Source of the DNA: Caballeronia megalochromosomata
GTDB taxonomy: Bacteria > Pseudomonadota > Gammaproteobacteria > Burkholderiales > Burkholderiaceae
Length of the DNA: 64,000 nucleotides
Assembly (NCBI GenBank): GCA_001580565.1
Contig: LRBF01000030.1
Span: 46,634 to 110,633 of the forward strand
Reading direction: 5' to 3'
Positions 23,093 to 32,997 of the stretch are shown in pieces. A model generated the notes under the pieces. It was not told where the DNA came from and did no database searches. It saw only the letters and a program-made list of their open reading frames with translations. The number at the start of each line of letters is the position of its first letter. The stretch's first letter is position 1. The position numbers and the translations under genes are program-made.

Positions 23093-24277
23093 CTAGCGAT
23101 CGCGCCGGTTCGTGACGTGGGCCGGCACCGGCCTGACCTCGATGACCGGGATGCGTGGCGCCGGCCGCTCGGCGCCCTTCGCGCGCGCCGCTTTCGCCGC
23201 CTTGCGATCGGCCCAGAAGCGCGCGAGCGCCAGCAGGCTGACGATGGCGATGCCATCCGCGATGAGCCCCAGAATCCAGTGCGACGGATAGCGCCCGAGC
23301 CCGAGGACGCCCATCGCGCGCAGCGTCGAATCCAGCACGAGCGAGACGCACGTCCCCGCGATGAAGCACACGAGCCCCTGCTGGCCGATCGTCACGACGC
23401 CCGGCAACTTGCGCGCGAGCCTGCCGACCCATCCCGCGTAGACCCCGCGCGCCACGATCCACGCGATCGCGGCGAAGCTCACGATGCGCAGCGTCGCGAG
23501 ATTCTGCTTCATGTATCCCGGCGGCGCCTGGGTTTCGAGGAAAAGCTTGAAGAACGCGAAAGTCAGCGCGATGCCGATGGCACCCGCGGTCAGCCAGCGC
23601 GCGGCGCGCCCGGCGTGGAAGTCGTCGCTGACCGGCTGGACGCGCGCCAGGATGCCGGTCATGAACATCAGTTGCCAGGCGAACGGATTGAACGACCACG
23701 CTTCGCCGTAAGTGCCCGGCAGGAAGCGCAGCAGCGGCACCGCCGCGAGCCACACGAGCAGGCTGCCGAAGATCGCGACGACCGGCTTCTTCTGCGCGAG
23801 CGGAACGATCACCGGCACGGCGAGCGCGAAAACCGAATACATCGGCAACACGGCGGAAAGATACGGCTGCTGACGCAGCAACGCGATATCGAGCGTCAGG
23901 CCGAACGGCCGCACGAGGAAATTCGGCCACTCGGTGTACTGGACCATCGGCGTGTCGACCTTGAGCGCCATCAGGAGCGCGCCGCCGATCAGCATCAGGA
24001 ACGCCGTGAACAGATAGGCGCGATAGATTTCCCAACTGCGTTTGAAAAAGCGTCGGCGGGCCGCTGAATCGCTACGGCGAGTCGCAAGCGCCGTATAAGC
24101 CGCCGCCGACGCATAACCTCCAAGAAACACGAATACTTCTGCGGAATCGCAGAACGCATATTGATGCAGTGTAAAGCGCGACAGCACGCTTCCCGTTATA
24201 TGGTCCACCGCGATAATGAGCAGCACGATTCCTCGAAAGAAATCGACTTCGAGCGAACGTGTCGTCGGGGAAGTCAT
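23093..24277 (-). CDS. OpgC-like membrane acyltransferase
   Basis: A polytopic inner-membrane protein of 394 residues with about ten spans and the OpgC domain. The N-terminus MTSPTTRSLEVDFFRGIVLL, then AVDHITGSVLSRFTLHQYAFCDSAEVFVFLGG, is the family signature; the RSLEVDFFRG motif and the following His region hold the likely catalytic residues. OpgC succinylates osmoregulated periplasmic glucans in E. coli; related proteins act on other exopolysaccharides. No opgG/opgH is nearby, so the substrate is inferred only from the family. The start at 24277 has GGAG about ten bases upstream; ATG at 24286 is the alternative. The upstream extension seen in the open frame is not family sequence. Confidence 0.88.
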   Translation of the reverse strand: MTSPTTRSLEVDFFRGIVLLIIAVDHITGSVLSRFTLHQYAFCDSAEVFVFLGGYASAAAYTALATRRSDSAARRRFFKRSWEIYRAYLFTAFLMLIGGALLMALKVDTPMVQYTEWPNFLVRPFGLTLDIALLRQQPYLSAVLPMYSVFALAVPVIVPLAQKKPVVAIFGSLLVWLAAVPLLRFLPGTYGEAWSFNPFAWQLMFMTGILARVQPVSDDFHAGRAARWLTAGAIGIALTFAFFKLFLETQAPPGYMKQNLATLRIVSFAAIAWIVARGVYAGWVGRLARKLPGVVTIGQQGLVCFIAGTCVSLVLDSTLRAMGVLGLGRYPSHWILGLIADGIAIVSLLALARFWADRKAAKAARAKGAERPAPRIPVIEVRPVPAHVTNRRDR

Positions 24278-24447
24278 CTGGCGCATGCTCCACGGACTTG
24301 CGGTTTCGGCGCGCCGCCGGAACTGGCATGGCGCACATACGGGGTTTGTACCTAGCTCGAAAAGAAAATTCCCTTGAATCAACGAGTATTTAAATTAACA
24401 CTCGATGGCAGTCGGCAAGCTGGCGGCAAAATGACTTTTTTGTCCGC

Positions 24448-24476
24448 TTTCCAGTCAATTTGCCACTGCCTATACT
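24448..24476 (+). promoter_or_regulatory. Promoter before the 59-residue membrane protein
   Basis: TTTCCA (24448-24453) and TATACT (24471-24476) are separated by 17 nt, about 60 bases before the GTG start of the small membrane protein. Confidence 0.55.
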
Positions 24477-24538
24477 CGAAACAAGTTCGACAAAAATATT
24501 CGCGGAAACTCGTGCCGCGAATGCGAAAGGAGGCCATC

Positions 24539-24718
24539 GTGCGCATTCATCTGGAGAGTTCCCATCTCGTCGCGATGATCGCCATCGCACTTCTGACTGC
24601 TTTGCTCCTTGCCGTGAAATTCCGGCCCGCGACGTGGCGAGGCGTGCTCTTTGAAGCCATCATCGCGAACATCGGCGCGTTTCTGGCGGTGCTCGCGTTC
24701 GAGGTGCTGACCGCCTGA
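24539..24718 (+). CDS. Small two-span membrane protein (59 residues)
   Basis: A short ORF starting with GTG at 24539 behind a strong Shine-Dalgarno (AAAGGAGG, 24526-24533). The product VRIHLESSHLVAMIAIALLT, then ALLLAVKFRPATWRGVLFEA and IIANIGAFLAVLAFEVLTA, has two hydrophobic helices of about 18 residues joined by a basic turn (KFRPATWRG). It is likely an inner-membrane protein; I do not recognise a family. A longer open frame upstream reads through unlike sequence and is rejected as start. It lies 255 bases upstream of the chloride-channel gene. Confidence 0.65.
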   Translation: MRIHLESSHLVAMIAIALLTALLLAVKFRPATWRGVLFEAIIANIGAFLAVLAFEVLTA

Positions 24719-24973
24719 CGCGGCCCGCGCCTGCTTCGCACACCGGACCTACAAAAAAATTTCAAATCGATTGAACTTTCCCCGGCGCGCGCGCTCTGAG
24801 CAGGTAATGCTGTTTGCGCGGCCCGCTCATCGGGGCACACATTCGGCTATCTTCTCCTCTCCGCTCCTGCTTATGGCGGGAGCGTTTCTTGGGCGCCCGG
24901 CGAAAGCCTCGCGCCTGTTCTTTTTTTCAGACCCCGCTCACTCTGGACCCGCCGCCTTGCCGACGGCCATCGC

Positions 24974-26356
24974 ATGATCCGGGTGCTGCGATCATTTTCG
25001 ATCCTCACCGCGCGGCGCACGCGCAGCCTGTGGCGCCGCTACGGCATCTTCTGGCTCGGCGCGATTCTGGTCGGACTCGTCGCCGTCTACTATGCGCGGC
25101 TGATCGACTGGGGCTTCAGCCTTTTCTCCGATGTCCGCCACGCGCACCCCTGGCTGCCGCTCGTGATCACGCCGGCCGCCACCGCGCTCTGCGTCTTCAT
25201 CACGCGACGTTTCTTCCGCGGCTCCGAAGGCAGCGGCATTCCTCAGGTCATCGCCGTGCTCGACAGCCCGACATCGGCCGCGGGCGGGCGGCTGCTCACC
25301 TTGCGCATTCTCGCCGCCAAGATCGGCGTCTCGTTCATCGCGATACTCGGCGGGCTGACCATCGGCCGCGAAGGCCCGACCGTGCAGATCGGCGCGGCGC
25401 TGATGTTCAACATGCGGCGCTTCTATCCGCGCTCCAATTCGCTGATCGAACGGCAACTCGTGCTCGCGGGCGCGGCGGCCGGCCTGTCGGCGGCGTTCAA
25501 CACGCCGCTCGCGGGCATCGTGTTCGCGATCGAGGAGCTCACGCGCAGCTTCGAGGTGCGCACGAGCGGCGTGCTCATCACGGGCATCATCATCGCGGGC
25601 GTCATCGCGCTCGGGCTGAACGGCAACTACACCTACTTCGGCACGATCCAGGCCGGCGCGCAGTTCCCGAAGTTCTTCGCGCTGGCGGTGGTCGTGACGG
25701 GCATCGTCACCGGCATCGCGGGCGGCGTCTTCTGCTGGCTGCTGCTCAACACGACCAAATGGATTCCCGCGTCGCTCAGACGCCTGCATGCATCGCAGCC
25801 GGTCGCGTTCGCGGCGCTCTGCGGCCTGATCATCGCCGGCGTCGGGCTGCTGGCCGGTGGCACGACCTTCGGCAGCGGCTACGCCGAGGCGCGCGGCCTG
25901 CTCGAAGGGCGCGAACATCTGTCGATGTTCTATCCGCTCCTGAAGATGATCTCGATGATCGGCTCGTACCTGCCCGGCATCCCGGGCGGCATCTTCGCGC
26001 CGTCGCTGTCGATCGGCGCGGGCTTCGGCAACGTGCTGCACACGCTCTTCCCGCATATTTCCCCGGCCGTGCTGATCGCGCTCGCGATGGTCGGCTATCT
26101 CGCCGCCGTCACTCAGTCGCCGATCACCGCGTTCGTCATCGTCATGGAAATGCTCAACGGCCACGCGCTCGTGATCTCGCTGATGGCGACGGCGTTGATA
26201 TCGAGCCGCGTGTCACACCTCTTTGCGCCGCCGCTCTACGAAGCGCTGTCGGAGCGGTACATGGCGCCGCTGGAAAACCCTGCGCCGTCGCCGGAAGTGC
26301 CCGATGGAGGGGAACCGGCGCCCGCCGAAACGCAGGACGAGGCGCCGCGCAGATAG
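24974..26356 (+). CDS. ClC-family chloride channel/H+ antiporter
   Basis: A 460-residue ClC protein with the three Cl- filter motifs: GSEGSGIPQ (near residue 80), GREGPTVQIGAAL (near 135) and GIPGGIFAPSLSIGAGFG (near 335). The C-terminal conserved block is AAVTQSPITAFVIVMEM. The gating glutamate of GREGP is present, so exchange activity as in E. coli ClcA is likely, perhaps for acid resistance. The C-terminal 30 residues are Pro/Glu-rich and presumably cytoplasmic. ClcA lacks the CBS domains of some relatives. It converges with a minus-strand pair whose stop is five bases away. Confidence 0.94.
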   Translation: MIRVLRSFSILTARRTRSLWRRYGIFWLGAILVGLVAVYYARLIDWGFSLFSDVRHAHPWLPLVITPAATALCVFITRRFFRGSEGSGIPQVIAVLDSPTSAAGGRLLTLRILAAKIGVSFIAILGGLTIGREGPTVQIGAALMFNMRRFYPRSNSLIERQLVLAGAAAGLSAAFNTPLAGIVFAIEELTRSFEVRTSGVLITGIIIAGVIALGLNGNYTYFGTIQAGAQFPKFFALAVVVTGIVTGIAGGVFCWLLLNTTKWIPASLRRLHASQPVAFAALCGLIIAGVGLLAGGTTFGSGYAEARGLLEGREHLSMFYPLLKMISMIGSYLPGIPGGIFAPSLSIGAGFGNVLHTLFPHISPAVLIALAMVGYLAAVTQSPITAFVIVMEMLNGHALVISLMATALISSRVSHLFAPPLYEALSERYMAPLENPAPSPEVPDGGEPAPAETQDEAPRR

Positions 26357-26360
26357 GCCG

Positions 26361-26477
26361 TCAATACACGTAGACGTGCGCCGGCCGATACGCATAAGGA
26401 TGCTCGGGGACGACGATGCAACCCGCGAGCGCTTCGGCGAGCACGACGGCCGTGAGAATAAGGAGGAGCCGTTTCAT
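26361..26477 (-). CDS. Tiny lipoprotein (38 residues)
   Basis: A 38-residue ORF with a clear lipoprotein signal: MKRLLLILTAVVLAEALAGC, the Cys at residue 20 preceded by LAG. The short mature part IVVPEHPYAYRPAHVYVY is rich in Tyr and Val, as in other small envelope lipoproteins of the group. GAGGAGA precedes the ATG at good distance. It lies 14 bases downstream of the YXWGXW gene and is probably co-expressed. Its stop lies five bases from the end of the chloride-channel gene. Confidence 0.7.
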   Translation of the reverse strand: MKRLLLILTAVVLAEALAGCIVVPEHPYAYRPAHVYVY

Positions 26478-26491
26478 CGCGAGTCTCCTCT

Positions 26492-26803
26492 TCATGCCCA
26501 GTGCGCCGGCGCCCAGCGGTACTGCGCGCCGTGTCCGACCCACTCGCCCGGCACCCAGCGATGACCGACGCGCTCGGCTTCCCAGTGGCCGCCGACCCAC
26601 ACATAGCGGCCATGCACCCAGTTCCAGTGACCGTGATCCCAGACATAGCCCACGCGTGCCGGCGGAACCGGCTCGTAGCGCGCCGCGGGCGGTGCGCTCG
26701 GCGCGACGATCACGACTTCGGCGGCGGACGCGGCCGTGACGGTAATCGCGCCTGCGACGACCAGCGCGGTTTGAGCGAGCAGCGTACGGAGCGATGTTTT
26801 CAT
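26492..26803 (-). CDS. YXWGXW repeat-containing secreted protein
   Basis: A 103-residue secreted protein: signal peptide MKTSLRTLLAQTALVVAGAI to ASA (cleavage near residue 28), then PPARVGYVWDHGHWNWVHGRYVWVGGHWE. This GYVWxxGHW..xGRYVWxxGHWE pattern is the YXWGXW repeat, which is widespread in Burkholderia envelope proteins. The C-terminus repeats the pattern in weaker form (HRWVPGEWVGHGAQYRWAPAHW). Function is unknown. GAGAGG-type bases lie upstream of the start. It forms a two-gene unit with the 38-residue lipoprotein. Confidence 0.88.
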   Translation of the reverse strand: MKTSLRTLLAQTALVVAGAITVTAASAAEVVIVAPSAPPAARYEPVPPARVGYVWDHGHWNWVHGRYVWVGGHWEAERVGHRWVPGEWVGHGAQYRWAPAHWA

Positions 26804-27116
26804 GGTGTACCTCTCTTCTTCTATCGAGACATTGAACGCGCCGCGTGGCGCGGACCGAACCAACCAGCGACGCAGCGCCGCCGATACGCATTCAATGCTC
26901 GAGGACATCCGAAGGAGGACACAGCACGTATTACGACGCCACCCAATGTGCAACCGAATGTTGATGAAAGGCGTGCACAGGTCGAACGAATCGGGCGCGC
27001 AAACGATAGCGCGCGCAAAAACAAAAGCCAGGACCGTCCGATCCTGGCTTTGTTTTTTTCGACGGCGCTCGCGCGGCCTGAGCCACACGCGCTGCCGCGC
27101 ACGCAGGCGCTACGCG
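26804..27116. other. Intergenic region between the YXWGXW gene and minE
   Basis: About 310 nt with no supported gene. It carries the minE-side terminator at 27024-27059. A strong AGGAGGA-like sequence near 26912 is not followed by a start codon at a useful distance, so no ORF is called. Confidence 0.5.
27024..27059. terminator. Terminator of the minCDE operon (bidirectional)
   Basis: AAAGCCAGGA (27024-27033) pairs with TCCTGGCTTT (27042-27051). T runs occur on both sides: GTTTTTTT on the plus strand, and on the minus strand TTTTGTTTTT after the stem. It follows minE by 58 bases. Confidence 0.85.
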
Positions 27117-27371
27117 TTACGCCTGCGGAATCTCGATCTTCACTTCCAGCACTTCGAGGTCGTCCTGACGTTCGAGGCTCACTCGAATATCGTCATCGGA
27201 AATCTTCACGTACTTCGAAATCACGGCAACGAGTTCCCGTTGCAACGCCGGCAGGTAATCGGCGGCGGCTTTGCCACCCGCGCGCTCGTGCGCAATGATC
27301 AACTGCAAGCGTTCCTTCGCGACCGAAGCGGACTTTCTTTTCTCGCCCAGCAAAAACGAAAGAATCGACAT
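27117..27371 (-). CDS. minE: Cell division topological specificity factor MinE
   Basis: The 84-residue MinE, which stimulates MinD ATPase and drives pole-to-pole oscillation so that MinC inhibits FtsZ only away from mid-cell. The N-terminal membrane/anti-MinCD part is [30 protein letters not shown], with the conserved [13 protein letters not shown] helix, and the dimerisation domain follows with [17 protein letters not shown] and [11 protein letters not shown]. The gap to minD is nine bases, so the two are translated together. Confidence 0.97.
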   Translation of the reverse strand: MSILSFLLGEKRKSASVAKERLQLIIAHERAGGKAAADYLPALQRELVAVISKYVKISDDDIRVSLERQDDLEVLEVKIEIPQA

Positions 27372-27380
27372 TGCGTCCCC

Positions 27381-28196
27381 TTACTTGGTGCCGAAGATGC
27401 GTTGCAGCAGGCCTGGCTTCTGATAATCAGTGAAGCGCAGCGCCTTTTCTTCCCCGAGGAAGCGCGACACCACGTCCTTGTACGATTCGGCGACATCCGT
27501 GCCATCCAGATGCACGGCCGGCAAGCCCTGGTTCGATGCATGCAGCACCGCCTCCGACTCCGGAATCACGCCGATCAGCTCGATGCGCAGGATTTCCTGG
27601 ATGTCGGAGAGCGACAGCATTTCGCCTTCGCTCACGCGCTTCGGGTTGTAACGCGTGATGAGCAGATGCTCCTTGACCGGCTCCTTGCCTTCGACCGCGC
27701 GCTTGGTCTTCGACGACAGAATGCCGAGAATGCGGTCGGAGTCGCGCACGGACGACACTTCCGGATTCGTCACGATGAGCGCTTCATCGGCGAAGTGCAT
27801 CGCCATCAGCGCGCCGGATTCGATACCCGCCGGCGAATCGCAGATGATGTACTCGAAGTCCATCTTGATCAGCTCGTTGATGACCTTCTCGACGCCTTCG
27901 AGCGTGAGCGCGTCTTTATCGCGCGTCTGCGAGGCCGGCAGGATGAAGAGGTTCTCGCACTTCTTGTCCTTGATGAGCGCCTGATGCAGATTCGCCTCGC
28001 CCTGAATGACGTTGATCAGGTCATACACCACGCGGCGTTCGCAACCCATGATGAGGTCGAGATTGCGCAGACCGACGTCGAAGTCGATCACGGCCGTCTT
28101 GTGGCCGCGCAATGCGAGCGCCGATGCGAAGCTCGCGCTGGTGGTCGTCTTGCCGACGCCGCCCTTCCCCGAGGTCACCACAATGATTTTTGCCAT
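27381..28196 (-). CDS. minD: Septum site-determining ATPase MinD
   Basis: A 271-residue deviant-Walker P-loop ATPase that binds the membrane and recruits MinC. The deviant Walker A, VTSGKGGVGKTTTSASFA, opens the protein. Switch regions IDFDVGLRNLDLIMG and YIICDSPAGIES (Walker B) are present. The C-terminal amphipathic helix region RFLGEEKALRFTDYQKPGLLQRIFG ends in the membrane-targeting sequence. The gap to minC is 87 bases, longer than to minE. Confidence 0.97.
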   Translation of the reverse strand: MAKIIVVTSGKGGVGKTTTSASFASALALRGHKTAVIDFDVGLRNLDLIMGCERRVVYDLINVIQGEANLHQALIKDKKCENLFILPASQTRDKDALTLEGVEKVINELIKMDFEYIICDSPAGIESGALMAMHFADEALIVTNPEVSSVRDSDRILGILSSKTKRAVEGKEPVKEHLLITRYNPKRVSEGEMLSLSDIQEILRIELIGVIPESEAVLHASNQGLPAVHLDGTDVAESYKDVVSRFLGEEKALRFTDYQKPGLLQRIFGTK

Positions 28197-28283
28197 ACAA
28201 GTACCTTGTGTTCGTCAATAGGTCCGCTCGCGTTGCCTTCGAGCGCGCGCCGGGGCATCGGGCGCGCGAGTCGATCCGACCCG

Positions 28284-29081
28284 TCAGGTCAGCCGCAGCG
28301 GTTCGATCATGAGTTTTTCTTCGTTCAGCCAGATCTGCACTGGCTTGCTGAGCACGTCGGCCGGCAGCGGGTTCTCGGTCGTCCGATAGATACCCGCGAT
28401 GGAGATGAGTTCCGGCTCGAGACACGTGCAGAAGATCCGCGCGTCGAGATTGCCGTGCACGCCCGCGAGCGCGCGGCCGCGCAACGGCGCATAGATATGG
28501 ATATTGCCTTCCGCGATCACCTCGGCCCCGTACGAAACGAGCCCGAGCACGATGAGATCGCCCTTCGCGTAGACCTGCTGGCCCGAGCGCAGCGGCCGGT
28601 CGATGATGGTCGCGGGCGCGGGCAGCGCAGCGGGCGCGGGTTCCTTCGCGACGGCCGCCTCGATCACGGCGGCGGCTTCGGTGTTCGGCTTCGCCTCATC
28701 GGCGGAAGGCTTCGGCGCGCCGCGCCGGTCGCGCGCTTCGAGAATCGGCAGGCCGCCTGCGTTCGCCCATTGAATCGCCCACGTCTGCACGGGCAGCGCG
28801 ACGACGCCGATCGGGCGCATGCGCACGCTCTTCAGCAGAATGTCCAGCTCGGCGAGCGACACGCGCTCGCCCTCGCCGCCCTTCGCGGAATCGGCGAGAC
28901 GGCGCACGTCGATGGCGACGACATCGCCCGCGAAGAATTCGGGAGTCGCTTCGAAGCGCCGCGTGAGTTCGGTACGCAGGGCATCGAGGTCGGGAGTCTT
29001 GACGACGAAGAGAAGCGTGTCGACGGAGCCGCTGCGCAGTTCAAAAAAGGGCGTTTTGTTGAGCGACATAGGAACGGCCAA
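28284..29081 (-). CDS. minC: Septum site-determining inhibitor MinC
   Basis: Inhibits FtsZ polymerisation as part of the Min system. The N-terminal domain includes [20 protein letters not shown]. The C-terminal beta-helix is clear: [41 protein letters not shown] and [20 protein letters not shown], as in all MinC. A linker rich in Ala/Pro/Glu (about residues 125-155) separates them. The length of 265 is somewhat longer than E. coli (231), mainly from the linker. It begins the minCDE operon. Confidence 0.96.
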   Translation of the reverse strand: MAVPMSLNKTPFFELRSGSVDTLLFVVKTPDLDALRTELTRRFEATPEFFAGDVVAIDVRRLADSAKGGEGERVSLAELDILLKSVRMRPIGVVALPVQTWAIQWANAGGLPILEARDRRGAPKPSADEAKPNTEAAAVIEAAVAKEPAPAALPAPATIIDRPLRSGQQVYAKGDLIVLGLVSYGAEVIAEGNIHIYAPLRGRALAGVHGNLDARIFCTCLEPELISIAGIYRTTENPLPADVLSKPVQIWLNEEKLMIEPLRLT

Positions 29082-29223
29082 AAATTTTGCGTATTTTACA
29101 GGCGTTGTCGCACACGGCCATAATTTTTAGGACCGATTTCACCTATAGAAAACGAGAAACGCGTGCCACGCGTCTCGCGCGCGGCCGCGCGAGATGCGCA
29201 GACCAGCCCGAAACTAACGTGTG

Positions 29224-29748
29224 TTAGGCGTGCTGTCCGTGATTCATGTGGCACACGAAGAGCGACTCGGCTTCTTCCTCGTGAGACGGCATGGCGCGGC
29301 GATCGCCGGTGGGACCAAAACCGAGGCGCTCGTAGAAGCGCACCGCGCTGCGGTTCTCCTCGGAGATCCACGCGTGCACCTCGGAGACGCCTTGCTGGGC
29401 AAGCCATTGCGACGCGACGTTCACGAGCAGTTCGCCGCCGCGCAGGTGCCGCACGGCCGGTGCGACCCACAACGCGCTCACGAACGCGCGCGCGTTCGGC
29501 GAATCTTCGATGTACGCGTGCACGAGACCGCAGGGATGACCTTCCGTGTAGAGCAGAAACGTCGCGAGCCGGGGCGAGTTCGCGTGCAGCGTGGCCGTGT
29601 CGTCGAACAGCGACGCATCGACGAGCAGCGCATCTTCCAGCGTTTCGCCGAATGCGTAGGGCGCTTCGCGCAGCGACGCCGTGCGAAGCTCGCGCAAAAC
29701 CGAACCCTGGTGCGCGGCGATGCGGCTGACGGTCAATGAGGGACTCAT
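29224..29748 (-). CDS. GNAT family N-acetyltransferase
   Basis: A 174-residue single-domain GNAT. The fold elements run in order: an N-terminal helix (REAPYAFGETLEDAL), a beta strand pair (FLLYTEGHPCGLVHAYI), then the acetyl-CoA pyrophosphate loop ALWVAPAVRHLRGGELLVNVASQWL (R/Q-x-x-G-x-G/A type, here RHLRGG) and the C-terminal strand HAWISEENRSAVRFYERLGFGPTG. The substrate cannot be predicted. The gap to map upstream is 157 bases, with the same orientation. Its last residues are HMNHGQHA. Confidence 0.85.
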   Translation of the reverse strand: MSPSLTVSRIAAHQGSVLRELRTASLREAPYAFGETLEDALLVDASLFDDTATLHANSPRLATFLLYTEGHPCGLVHAYIEDSPNARAFVSALWVAPAVRHLRGGELLVNVASQWLAQQGVSEVHAWISEENRSAVRFYERLGFGPTGDRRAMPSHEEEAESLFVCHMNHGQHA

Positions 29749-29905
29749 GCGGGCTATTTCTCTCTGGCTTTCAGGCTCATGGGCGCGCGGCTCTGTCGGC
29801 CGTCTGGCGCTCGGGCCATGGACATAGCTTCAACCGAACGGGCGAACCCGTCAATTCCTAAATCCTGGCAAGTGCTTTACAACGTACACGGCGTGTCGAA
29901 CGCGC

Positions 29906-30688
29906 TCATGGCGCGGCATAACTTCCCGTGCCGTCCGGCCACGGCGTGAGCACTTCGAAGCCGTCCTCGGTGACGGCGACCATGTGCTCCCATTGCGCGG
30001 ACAGCGAGCGATCCTTCGTGGTCACGGTCCAGCCGTCGCGCGACTGCTGCGTGGCGGCGCGGCCCGCGTTGATCATCGGCTCGATGGTGAAGACGAGACC
30101 AGGCTTCAGGCGCAGGCCCGCGCCGCGCTGGCCGTAGTGCAGCACCTGCGGATCCTCGTGATACACGCGGCCGATGCCGTGGCCGCAGTACTCGCGCACC
30201 ACCGAGAAGCCCTCGCGATGCGCGACGTTCTGGATCGCTGCGCCGACATCGCCGAGCGTCGCGCCCGGGCGCACTTCGCGCATGCCGGCGACCATCGCTT
30301 CGTAGGTGGTTTCGGTGAGGCGGCGCGCTTCGGCGCTCGGGGTGCCGGCGTAGTACATGCGGCTCGTGTCGCCGTAGTAGCCGTCCTTGATGATCGCGAC
30401 ATCGATGTTGATGATGTCGCCGTCCTTCAGTTCTTTCGGCCCGGGAATGCCGTGGCACACGACGTGATTCACCGAGGTGCAGACCGTCTTCGGAAAGCCC
30501 ATGTAGCCGACGTTGGCGGGAATGGCCTTCAGTTCGTCGACGATGAAGCGATTGCAGATGGCGTCGAGTTCGTCGGTGGTGACGCCGGGGCGGACGTGTT
30601 CGCCGATCATCGCGAGGACTTCGGCGGCCATGCGGCCGGAAATGCGCAACTTTTCGATGTCAGCGGGTGTCTTGAGCGTGATGGCCAT
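29906..30688 (-). CDS. map: Methionine aminopeptidase type I
   Basis: Removes the initiator Met from nascent proteins. The dinuclear-metal ligands are all visible in 260 residues: VCHGIPGP (His, substrate pocket), INIDVAIIKDGYYGDTSRMY (two Asp), CGHGIGRVYHEDP (His), VFTIEPMI (Glu) and WEHMVAVTEDG (Glu). It begins MAITLKTPADIEKLRISGRMAAE, typical of proteobacterial MetAP1a. The product is essential in most bacteria. It is not in the usual rpsB-tsf-type location, but map next to unrelated genes is normal. Confidence 0.96.
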   Translation of the reverse strand: MAITLKTPADIEKLRISGRMAAEVLAMIGEHVRPGVTTDELDAICNRFIVDELKAIPANVGYMGFPKTVCTSVNHVVCHGIPGPKELKDGDIINIDVAIIKDGYYGDTSRMYYAGTPSAEARRLTETTYEAMVAGMREVRPGATLGDVGAAIQNVAHREGFSVVREYCGHGIGRVYHEDPQVLHYGQRGAGLRLKPGLVFTIEPMINAGRAATQQSRDGWTVTTKDRSLSAQWEHMVAVTEDGFEVLTPWPDGTGSYAAP

Positions 30689-30936
30689 TGAGCAATGCGA
30701 ATGGGTTCGTGCCGCCTCGCGCGCGCGTTTTCACCGGTGTTCGAGGCGGCCGGCGCGCGAGGACAATGGGCCCGATGATAGCACTCCCGCGCAAGGTCAC
30801 CGCTTGGAGAGCCGCATGGGCGCTGCATTTCAAGGCTTCGGACGCGTTGTTTCCGAGATGCCCCGATCGTCGTTCGCCCTTGTGATGAAAGCGTGTTTGT
30901 GTTTTAGTGGCCCGTTTTCGAACTTGCCGGAGCGTT

Positions 30937-31287
30937 ATGAACTTGCATCGATTTGCGCCGATTTGCGCAGTGCTGTCGGGCGTTGCCGCCCTCGCCGCCT
31001 GCAGCTCGACGAGCGGTCCCGAGTTGCGTGCGTCGAAGCCCGTGATTCACGTTTCGTCGGCGCGGCCCGCGTCGGAAATATCGAGTTGCCTGCAACGCAT
31101 GATTCCGTCCGCGCAAACGCGGCGCGATCAGGGGACGACGGAGTTGCTGGTCGGATCGAATGCGTGGCTCGTGACGCTGACGCCCTCCGCTTATGGATCG
31201 ATCGTGAAGGTGCAGCAGTCGTCGGGTGATGATGGCGGCGTGCCCGAGCCGGAACTGCGGTTCGATATTGCGCGATGTACGACTTGA
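30937..31287 (+). CDS. Hypothetical lipoprotein
   Basis: A 116-residue lipoprotein. The signal MNLHRFAPICAVLSGVAALAAC ends in a good lipobox (LAAC, residue 22). The mature part has a single further Cys pair (SCLQRM and the terminal RCTT). It includes QGTTELLVGSNAWLVTLTP and YGSIVKVQQSSGDDGG. No family recognised. I use the ATG at 30937, with GGAG upstream; the frame also runs 10 codons further up but that would mask the signal peptide. Confidence 0.8.
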   Translation: MNLHRFAPICAVLSGVAALAACSSTSGPELRASKPVIHVSSARPASEISSCLQRMIPSAQTRRDQGTTELLVGSNAWLVTLTPSAYGSIVKVQQSSGDDGGVPEPELRFDIARCTT

Positions 31288-31340
31288 GTTGAACGCTCCG
31301 CTTCATCGAAGCGGAGCCGCAAGTGAGGACCCAAAAGCAA

Positions 31341-31369
31341 AACCCCGCAGTCTCACGACTTGCGGGGTT
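31341..31369. terminator. Bidirectional terminator between the lipoprotein gene and tRNA-Ser(CGA)
   Basis: AACCCCGCA (31341-31349) pairs with TGCGGGGTT (31361-31369), extended by inner GTC/GAC. T-rich sequence follows on both strands. It serves the lipoprotein transcript from the left and the tRNA-Ser transcript from the right. Confidence 0.85.
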
Positions 31370-31378
31370 TTTGTATTT

Positions 31379-31469
<91 letters not shown>

Positions 31470-31570
31470 GTCTACCCTTTCGGGTCTTCGTGAACCGGTC
31501 GTTGCTCAACGAAGAACGAAAGTATATCGAACTCTTTCGCGGTTTCCAAGGGCCTTTTTGAAAATAAACG

Positions 31571-32908
<1,338 letters not shown>

Positions 32909-32997
32909 TTAGCGCACGGTCATCGCGCGCCGGGCGCGATCGGCGATCCACCCGGCGAAACGCAGTGTGCCCGCGCGCGAAACGAACGTAGCGGCTT

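Noticed and set aside
23082..23108. Hairpin CCGGCGCG/CGCGCCGG at the end of the OpgC-like gene, considered as an intrinsic terminator.
   Set aside because: It overlaps the stop codon and is not followed by T residues on either strand, so only a tentative note is made.
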